A DNA stretch of 64,000 nt from positions 501,302 to 565,301 of the forward strand of contig NW_006281106.1 of assembly GCF_000203795.2 (NCBI RefSeq). The letters run 5' to 3'. A program made the position numbers and the translations under genes. Positions 56,501 through 64,000 of the stretch are shown here, piece by piece. This stretch comes from Batrachochytrium dendrobatidis JAM81. Taxonomy: Eukaryota > Chytridiomycota > Chytridiomycetes > Rhizophydiales. Below the pieces are notes generated by a model. That model was not told where the DNA came from, did no database searches, and worked only from the letters and a program-made list of their open reading frames with translations. The stretch's first letter is position 1. Each line of letters starts with the position of its first letter.

Positions 56501-57771
56501 CAGGGATTACTCCAGTTCTAGGGTCTTTGAATTGGGAACGGTAAGCAAGATCGGCCGCATCACTTTCTTGAGTTGGAATAGGAGATTCTGTAGTAGCGGA
56601 TATTGCAGTAGATGTAGCTATCGAGTCTGTGTCGGCAAATGATTCTTTTTTCAAAACAATAGGCTTGTCATATTCCTCTACATTGGGCTTTGTATGAGAA
56701 GATTGTGTCAAGTCTGGCAATACACTTATAATAGTGGCACGTTCAGACACTGCTTTATCAATGGTTGTGGAGATGAAAACAGTTTCACCCACAAAAAAAT
56801 TTGCTTTGAATAGTTCGTATAGCTCATCAATGAGCTCATTAAGTGCAGCTTGATCTTTGCATAGCCCATCGCAAGATTTGATAGAATCAATTGACAGTGT
56901 TAGATTAAATGAGTTGAATATTCTAGTTGATAGAATTAAGCAACTGTACATACTGAAATGAATAAGAGCAAGAGCCGGTTGATTCCATACACGCGGAAAT
57001 CGCTCTTCTACCCTTTGCTTTGATTTGCGTTCCGAGTCAACAGCTTCACTAAACGTTAGATTATTTTTTCCAGTGAATTCGCATGACCAAATTTTTTTGC
57101 GATAGAGACTAATACGGGCAAAATAATCACTAAAATAGCAAAAAGTTTAAATGGGATTAATAAAGTCGCTGAAGATTAAAAGGAAGAAAGACAAGACATT
57201 CAACGGATCGCAAGATGTCAGGACTGAGCCGATGGAGAGAAAGCAAAAAGAAAATTGTAGATCACGTTTTAGGATGCCCAAAGTTAGTTGGAAAAGATCA
57301 CAATTGATTCGACGTGAGCATTGGATGTTTTGACTTCAAAGGCATGGGTTTGTCAAATCCACACAAAGTGTTTAATATAAGATGATCACAAGACCGAGAC
57401 AACCCTGAGCGAATAGATGCAAACAGTCGATATTGGATTGATACATGAATCTAAAGGCTTTGGATGTTGGGAGGATAAAGTAAAAAAAGAGTATTTTCAT
57501 AAATTGTGGTAAAGAATAGCAAGAAATAGAGGATATGATCGAGACTGAAACCATGATCCAGCAATCCAATATACGATGGACAGACTAGGCCAACGACCTC
57601 AGTCCACCACTCATGGTATAGCAGCCATTATACAAATCTGAACACTCACTCGTAGTTTAAAAAAACCTCTCCTGTATAGTCAATGTAAAACACAGGTGCA
57701 TCTGAGTCGGCGAGAAGCTCTGCAGGAGGAAGGGGAGTGCATTCCACTGGGGTTCTCTTGATATGTGGCAT
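53552..57771 (-). CDS. ITC1: ACF1/ITC1-type ISWI remodeller subunit (WAC-DDT-WHIM)
   Basis: About six exons from ATG 57771. The WAC domain: MPHIKRTPVECTPLPPAE, VFYIDYTGEVFLNYE, DYFARISLYRKKIWSC, then NNLTFSEAVDSERK and FPRVWNQPALALIHF. Then come FVGETVFISTTIDKAV and a linker with LSKQTFKKYIREVAIKDKW and PWVVRPELVQKFKL. The DDT domain (about 56.0-55.9 kb) has PYLHLYPFTFDAFLQAI. WHIM motifs: LSAADKIAILAYLIDVCL, PLGRDRYHNRYWWFDGGYG and a final LDPRGIREL. Long acidic and Ser-rich linkers separate them. No PHD or bromodomain is visible, as in yeast Itc1. The subunit guides ISWI in nucleosome spacing. The gene end (stop 53552-53554) follows the last exon, after an intron near 53.76-53.82 kb. Confidence 0.9.
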
Positions 57772-58487
57772 GGATTTGTGCTGCTAGAAGCGAGATTGTT
57801 GCTCAATACTGTCCTTGCCACAATGGGGCCGATATAAAAGTATGCGAAGATGGTTTTAGACTGACGAACTGATGTGTATTCGATGCAAGGCCAATATGAA
57901 GGCTATCTTCAAAAGAGCCAAGTAGTCTTTGATGTGACCAGAGAAAAAGGATCTGTTGAGTCAAGGAGATATTTTGTTCTAGTTGGCAAGGTTAGAGCAG
58001 AGTTTAGGTCTAACGTATAAGAGAGGGTCAGTCAGCTCCGCCCGAATATCAGACTTGAAGTATAAAGTGGAATTGAAAGCGGAAAGTAGGAAGGAAAAGA
58101 ACAAAGTTGATTGTGCTTTCAGTTTGCAAGTTGATTGGTGTGCTGTTGCGATGTCATGGTGATGTTCATGTTGATTGACTGTCTGGATGCTGGCTTACTG
58201 TTGCCCAATTCGTCTGCGACACGCTCAAAATGCAAAGTTTTCTTGGCATCGTTGAATCAAAGAAACTCGACTCGATCACGCACTGTCCATTGTCTTGTTA
58301 CTCTTCTTGTGTCCATCTGTGTCCATCTGTATGAGCTTCTCAAGGCATGCATCACTGCAACATTGGCGTCGTTTAAATATTTCAAGCCCAAATCTTTTGT
58401 CAAGACTCGAAAAGTCATGATCGCGTTTTGAATTCGGGTATTTCCAGTCACCGAATTGCTAGCAGCATCACTTGATGGCAAACTACT
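57772..58487. other. Intergenic, no gene supported
   Basis: About 715 bp between the ACF1 5' end and the ACL4-like 3' end, both minus-strand. A small direct duplication (GTGTCCATCT twice, 58310-58331) is present. An open frame at 58257-58481 (minus) has no recognisable motif and was not called. Confidence 0.5.
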
Positions 58488-59783
58488 TTAATCCTTTATT
58501 TCAATATCATTGCTATTTAAACCCTTGCATTCATTAACTCTGAAATATGTTGTAGCATAGCAGGATCCACTGATCCTGGATACCTTTTCTCTAGCTAAAG
58601 TCGGTTTAATTTCATTAATATCTGTTAGTATTCTGGTCTTGAAAAACAATAGTCGTTGAATAAACCAATCCAACAATGAATCACATACCCCAATAACACT
58701 ATCAAAGCATGCACTAGAGTCTTCTATAAGCTCTGGCTGGTTTTCAGACAATTGTCGATAACACCATCCAAACAAATACCATGTTTCTGGCTCTTCATCA
58801 TCCTCCACTTGACACGTTTGTAACACTGCAAGGGCTCGTTCGTGAAGATTGGTTTCCATCAGTAATTTAGACAATGAGATTCGTAGTGGATGTGCTGGCC
58901 AATTAGGATCCGCAACAAAAGGCTCGTCGTCATTGGGTTCAACATACCACAAATCCATGCTTTTTTCAAGACATACTTTGGCCTCATCAGGTCTAGATTG
59001 CGACAATCGGATAGATGCTAGTGTCTGGAACACTTCTGGATTAGTTGGGTTCTTTTCGATTGCATACTGTATATACTCTTCACATTTCTCCTCTGCCTCT
59101 GGCTCATCACTATATTCAAAATTGGTTTGCATGCAGTTGTGTAAGACAATGTTGCAAAGTCACGACATAAAAGAACTGCATTGTGCTGAACACAGTTGAA
59201 TCTAAAAAGTAGTTTACCAGCAATCTGTCATGTAAATCTCAATCATGGAGCATAGTGCAGACCCCATCTTGTTTTGTAATGATTGCAGCTTAGGATTGCA
59301 AAGATATAAAATTTAGAATCAGTTTGCATCAGCAATGTCTACAGCAATTCTACCTACATGATCATCATTCCCTTGTTGATCTTTACACTCGATGATTTTA
59401 GAATCAAGCAGCCGAACGCCTAGCTCATAAAATGCAATCGACTCTTTACCAATCGACAATTGGCCAAGATATAAATAGGTCGAATAGTCCTGATTGGGTG
59501 CAAGTTTAATCGCATGAAGAAATGCCTGTTTAGCTGAATCCATTTCTGTGGGAACATCTACACAATCTGGAGTATCGTTTGTCAGTGTATTGACAATTTC
59601 CATATGTGCCCAACCAAGAAGCTGGTATATTTTTGCATGGTCGATAGACTGGATGGAATGTGATGGACTAGGCGTGCCAATGACTTGGATTGCTCTTTGA
59701 AGAAACTTTATTGCTAGTCCTGGCTCGCATGACTCGAGTGCCTTTTGAGCTTGCTCAACTAATCCGTCAATCTGTGATGGCAT
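58488..59783 (-). CDS. ACL4: ACL4-like TPR chaperone for ribosomal protein L4
   Basis: Four or so exons from ATG 59783. TPR-like helices: QAQKALESCEPGLAIKFLQRA, then KIYQLLGWAHMEI, SAKQAFLHAIKLAPNQDYS and TYLYLGQLSIGKESIAFYELG. A short exon (about 59220-59280) reads KMGSALCSMIEIYMTD, a signature of this family. Then come EEKCEEYIQYAIEKNPTNPE, VFQTLASIRLSQSRPDEAK and ALAVLQTCQVEDDEEPETWY. ACL4 shields newly made uL4 until it joins pre-60S particles. The C-terminal exon after SVIG is uncertain: the frame can run on or splice near 58.7 kb, ending with NECKGLNSND. Confidence 0.8.
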
Positions 59784-60045
59784 TCAACAGACCGAGTGTA
59801 GTGATGGATGGTCTTTTTTTCAAAGTTTTTTGGGAATCGCTTCATTAGTCAAATCACGTGTATTGGCTTACCAGCTGCTCACTAATAGTCCTGCAATCAG
59901 TATTCAATGACAGTCACTCGAATAGATTCGGTAAAGAATTGAAAAAAGTCGATTGGTTTGCTTTAAACTTCAATCATCTTTATTTATTCAAGAGTTTGAC
60001 TACAAGTCAAAACATCACAAGTCAGTAGCACACAACTATAGCAGG

Positions 60046-60951
60046 TTACATATGCTGTTGCTGACGTTTTATAAGACGATCTTCAGCAGATCGATATCGA
60101 GCCACCATTTCATCAATCTTTGTATAGTCTACTCCAGGACACGGCTTTTTTAAGATCCAGCTAATATCATCTGATCGCTCTTCTAAAAATTCAGGAGCAG
60201 CCTGCTGAAGCACCTTGATCTTCTGTACCATTGGAGAGTAAACAGGAAACTGAAGAGTCACACCCGTTCCAATGACATAGTTACGTACTACTACGCTTGA
60301 CATGATTCCTTTGCGACGAATAGCCATCAGTACACCAGCAAAATACTGTTTTTTAGCCATGGTCCGAGAAGCAACATATTCAATCAAAACAATTGATCCA
60401 GGAACAATAGCATTGGGTGAGGATTTGCTTATAAGCTGGGTTCGTCCGTCGTGATCGTGACGAACTCTGTGTTCTAGATCGATGGCTCGCATCATCACTC
60501 GAAATGTCTTATTTGCCCCCGGATCATTTGGAAGTTCAATATCTTTGGGTAGAACACCTCTCACATCTGGCAGTTTTTTGAGAGCTGGCTTGATGGTGAA
60601 ATGTGAAAGCGGCTCAGCATTTTCTAAATCTAATACATTGGTATTGGGTAATGGATACCAAATCCAATTTGATTTGGTTGTCAAAAGTTGCTAGGATCAG
60701 TAAAATTCAAGCATATTAAATGGATATTCAACTGTATCAACAGACGGGATGAATTAACGAGCATAACAATGGCTGAGTTGATGGGAATAGCTGATCGAGT
60801 TACCTTCTGGTTGGTTAGGAGCTGCATACTTGCGAACACCTACCAATTGACTAGTAATAGCAGTAAAAAACACTGAGTTGGTGTATCCGACTTGTAATGT
60901 TACTGATCTGTATATTTCATTGTGGCATCTTCTAGCTACTTGTGAAAGCAT
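60046..60951 (-). CDS. IMG1: Mitochondrial ribosomal protein bL19m
   Basis: Two exons at least. The main exon (60046 to about 60690) has DPGANKTFRVMMRAIDLEHR, then PGSIVLIEYVASR, QYFAGVLMAIRRKGIMSSV, RNYVIGTGVTLQFPVYSP and KIKVLQQAAPEFL, the bL19 core. It has no ATG near its 5' end (only TTG). A short upstream exon (about 60951 to 60795) starts MLSQVARRCHNEIYRSV and reads VGVRKYAAPNQPEG, a likely mitochondrial presequence. The splice phase between the two is not settled: the GTAACT donor after PEG does not keep frame with the CAACTTTTG acceptor exon, whereas GTAGGT after SQL does. Confidence 0.83.
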
Positions 60952-61345
60952 CTGGAGGTCTCAAGATATCACCAGTCAGTATAAAAGATGCTCAAAAACC
61001 AACAAAAAACCAACAAATCCATTTTCACAATAAATCACGTGTCTATTTGAAAGTATAAAAACAAAACGAGTTCAAGACAAGTGGCTCCTGGCTGTAAATT
61101 GTTGTTGGTTGTCATTAATCGGTTGTGGTAAGTCTATGATTGCCATTGGAGACGGTTGACGCATGTGCTGTCAGCAGATATACAGACCATTGATGATTTG
61201 GACTGGACTATCGAGTATCAATGAACCATCTGACAGCCAAGACAAAAGGAATACTAACCCTTGACATGTCTATTAACCAACACTACTAGTCTTTGGCATT
61301 CGTCAGCGTAATCAAGCTCCAGAACTATTTTGAAAATAATATTTT
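60952..61345. promoter_or_regulatory. Divergent promoter region bL19m/ARL1
   Basis: About 390 bp between two start codons on opposite strands. AT-rich; nothing specific is recognised. Confidence 0.4.
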
Positions 61346-61894
61346 ATGGGTGGCATATTCTCCAGTCTTCTCTCGCGGCTATGGGGCTCTAAAGACGTTC
61401 GAATACTTATTCTTGGACTGGATGGTGCAGGCAAGACAACGATCCTCTACCGACTGCAAATCGGTGAAGTGGTCACTACTATCCCCACAATCGGCTTCAA
61501 TGTTGAAACTGTCACTTATAAAAACATCAAATTCCAAGTATGGGACCTGGGTGGTCAAACCTCCATTCGACCTTATTGGCGATGCTATTATGCGAATACC
61601 GACGCCATTATATACGTCATTGACTCTGCAGATAGAGACCGTATTAGTACCAGTAAAGAAGAGTTGATGGCCATGCTGGAAGAAGAGGAGCTCAAGGATG
61701 CAGCGCTACTTGTGTTTGCCAACAAACAAGACATGGAGGGTGCTATGAGTGTCACAGAAGTATCTGAATTTCTTGGTCTAACTGCCTTGAAAACAAGGAC
61801 TTGGACCATCTTTAAATGCAGTGCCAAGACAGGAGATGGACTGACAGAGGGTCTAGACTGGCTAGTGAATGTCGCACGAGGAGGAAAGAAATGA
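61346..61894 (+). CDS. ARL1: ARF-like small GTPase ARL1
   Basis: Single-exon ORF of 182 residues, normal for the family. It starts [14 protein letters not shown]; Gly2 is the myristoylation site. Nucleotide motifs: G1 [10 protein letters not shown], switch [13 protein letters not shown]3 [18 protein letters not shown]4 NKQD and G5 [23 protein letters not shown] is characteristic of ARL1, which recruits GRIP-domain golgins to the trans-Golgi. No intron is seen, unlike most neighbours. Confidence 0.97.
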   Translation: MGGIFSSLLSRLWGSKDVRILILGLDGAGKTTILYRLQIGEVVTTIPTIGFNVETVTYKNIKFQVWDLGGQTSIRPYWRCYYANTDAIIYVIDSADRDRISTSKEELMAMLEEEELKDAALLVFANKQDMEGAMSVTEVSEFLGLTALKTRTWTIFKCSAKTGDGLTEGLDWLVNVARGGKK

Positions 61895-62173
61895 AGATCT
61901 ATAGTAAATACTCGATTTAGCTTCTGTGCTGTATGTATCTGTTATGTGACATTGACTTGCAGTCACTTGATAGAACTGCATCGAATGCATTCCTACTGCA
62001 GCGTATTGGCTAATAAATCCTCAACACTGGATTTGAATGCCATGGTGGCACATGCATGACTATAAAACAGTTGGATTCAAGATCTACCAATCGGCTGCAG
62101 TCGACTGGTTTCATCCATCTTGAAGAATTCCAGTATTGTTATACTGCTCTTACTGTTTGATATATTGACAGCA

Positions 62174-64000
62174 ATGAATTCTAGCAGCAGCAGTAGTAGC
62201 AGTAGTAGCAGTGATGATGGTGATAGAGGGTTTAGAGAACAGTATGGGAACACACAGCTATCGTCTGTTTTTGGTGACGGCAGTGCTGCACCAATGCCAT
62301 CTGCCATGTCTGTAGGCAGCATCGACAATGGGCTCACTCCACTTGGACTCCCTCTTAACCAATCAACTACTAAACTATCCAGCAATACCTTCAACTGTCC
62401 TGGGTCGTCTGCTTCCTTGCAGACTTTGTCGTCCATGGCATCAAGTCTTGTAGCAAGTCCGTTTGCTTCAAGTAAAAGTATACACCTTGGAAACTGCGAC
62501 AGACCACCGCTACCTCCCAGCAATCTGTCTATTGCATCAACTAGATTCCACTCATACAAAGCTGATGGCAACACCACCAGTGCATATAGCACTCCTGGGA
62601 AGCAAAGTGGATTGAGATTAAATATGAGTATGAACATCACTGATGCCTCTGCTACTGACGCTGGCTGTGAGGCTCCTGTATATTCTAAAATGGTGGGATT
62701 TGGATGTGAGAGTATGAGTGGAGGTAGCGATCTAGGAAGTCCCATGAGCATTGGTTCAATGGATGAATCTCCGTTTAGCATCAATCGCAAAAGTCAAATC
62801 CGTCGTCAAACATCATATGCTCTGTTCAGTAGAACATCGGCCCCTACTACCCCTACTGCAAACCGTCGTATGAGTCTAGATTTCGGTGACGGCCTTGCTA
62901 ATAACGGCATTCTATCTACGGTAAATCCTTGCATTGACTCTTGTATGTCTATTTGATTGGCATGAATGTTTTGAAAAGCTTATTTAAAATCTCTCAAATT
63001 ATATCAAATCATATATAGCCTGCACCTAAAAGCATTCACCGTATCTTGGACAGTCTTAAAAAAGAATCCAGGCCATTTGAATCCGAGATTGAACACGAAC
63101 GAGTGACAAACACTGAAGTTGCCAAGATATTCGCAGATCCACAATCACCTATGCAAATGGGTTCTGTCACTCCACCAGATATTCCTGGATCTTCTATTTA
63201 CATTGAAGGGGTATGGTGTAAATGTTTAAATTGTCCAAGGCTGCTGCTTGATTTGCTCATCTGCGTTTAATTTGATTAGGAAACCGTATCTATTACTCCT
63301 CGTACCCCTATACCAGTATCCCAACTAAAAGATCCGCTAATTTATTACTCTCAAACATCAAAACTTAATCCAGAAAGCAGCGTATGTTTTGTCATGTATT
63401 AATCAAATATTATTTTATCATCAATGGTGCTTTTCTAAACCTTTATATTTCAATTAGTTTTTATCAAGGCGAGAGCAATCTACCTCACCATCATCTCCGC
63501 TGCTCCTTTGCACAAGAAGTAAACGGAAACGTAAGCCATTTGTCACCCTATCAGTATACTATACCCGTATCACTAAACCATTGTTTTGGATTTGCTTAAA
63601 CAACCTTAGTATCGACAACAGAGTTTGTTTTGGATCGAATTGAAGGAACACGTTCAGTTAAACGTGCTTACCATCGTCTTCCTTCCTCACCGCGTACTCT
63701 TGTTTCTCCTTCGACCATATCTCTATGCTCATCGGGTTCGCATGTTATTCCCAACGCACCTGCGCCTGTGCGTCCAGCATGTCTACCCTCCAACGCCCAT
63801 CTCAATGGACTTTTCACATCTATGATTCATGGTCAGGTAGGACACATGGGACGTTCACGATCAGGAAGCGGATCTAGCATATCCAGTATGTCAAGTATGA
63901 TTTCTGATCGTACGCATACCATGGTACCTGCTACATCATACATGGCTATGGATCGCACATCTAGTTTATTGGGTGGTTCATTGGGAGCCCATACGATTCC
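62174..64000 (+). CDS. Ser-rich disordered protein, partial (runs off right edge)
   Basis: Not recognised. ATG 62174 begins a run of twelve Ser (AGC/AGT codons) after MN. Exon 1 goes to about 62921 with SAPTTPTANRRMSLDFGDGL near its end. Further short exons follow: HRILDSLKKESRPFESEIEH (63.03-63.21 kb), ETVSITPRTPIPVSQLKDP (63.28-63.38 kb), a SRREQSTSPSSPLLL exon at 63.46-63.53 kb, and VSTTEFVLDRIEGTRSVKRA to the window edge. The predicted protein is mostly disordered and rich in Ser, Thr, Pro and Met. LDSLKKESRPFESEIEHERV is the only likely helix. No function can be given; it is incomplete at base 64000. Confidence 0.6.

Noticed and set aside
58257..58481. 74-codon minus-strand ORF downstream of the ACL4-like gene.
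   Set aside because: No motif, contains an internal short duplication, and has no support as an ACL4 exon. It may be chance.

Overview
The window looks like nuclear DNA from an early-diverging zoosporic fungus, most likely a chytrid. The reasons are: (1) it is AT-rich DNA using the standard genetic code, with almost every gene split by short (about 45-150 bp) GT..AG introns; (2) it carries fungal genes, including homoserine O-acetyltransferase, a PPG1-type phosphatase, GEP4, an ACL4-type chaperone and an OST1-type protein; (3) next to these are genes that most Dikarya have lost and animals keep: a parvin, an EPLIN-like LIM protein, a CDKL kinase, a FERRY3/C12orf4 homologue and TM9SF. The genus cannot be fixed from sequence alone. 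All gene calls come from reading translated exons by eye; no database search was run.

Layout. 0.2-7 kb: mitochondrial bL33 (+), MET2-type acetyltransferase (-), parvin (+), DnaJ-TMEM185 fusion (-). 7-10.6 kb: a gene-poor stretch with a terminal-inverted-repeat element, minisatellites and unassignable ORFs. 10.6-16.6 kb: FYV7-like rRNA-processing factor (-), DED1 DEAD-box helicase (+), HMCES/SRAP protein (-). 16.7-23.4 kb: FERRY3 homologue (-) and ESF1 (-). 23.7-31.1 kb: OST1 (+), SET-MYND protein (-), VPS9-domain Rab5 exchange factor (-). 31.6-41.9 kb: TM9SF (+), GNA1 (-), LIM protein (+), GEP4 (-), IMP dehydrogenase (+). 42-53 kb: PSO2/SNM1 nuclease (-), CDKL kinase (+), PPG1 phosphatase (-), SNF8/VPS22 (+), arrestin-like protein (-). 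53.5-64 kb: ACF1/ITC1 remodeller subunit (-), ACL4-like TPR chaperone (-), mitochondrial bL19 (-), ARL1 GTPase (+) and a Ser-rich protein running off the right edge (+).

Themes. Several genes concern ribosome production (FYV7, ESF1, DED1, ACL4, bL33m, bL19m). Several concern endosomes and Golgi traffic (FERRY3, VPS9-UIM, SNF8, ARL1, TM9SF, arrestin). Two are actin/adhesion-type proteins (parvin, LIM). They are interleaved without operons, and I see no gene cluster. The most noteworthy non-genic feature is a family of short elements with terminal inverted repeats of about 25-30 bp (TTA-CAGCCGTATTCACG-type ends flanked by TA). At least five have both ends, two of them inside introns, and several solo ends are scattered. 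Four introns appear to use a GC donor instead of GT.
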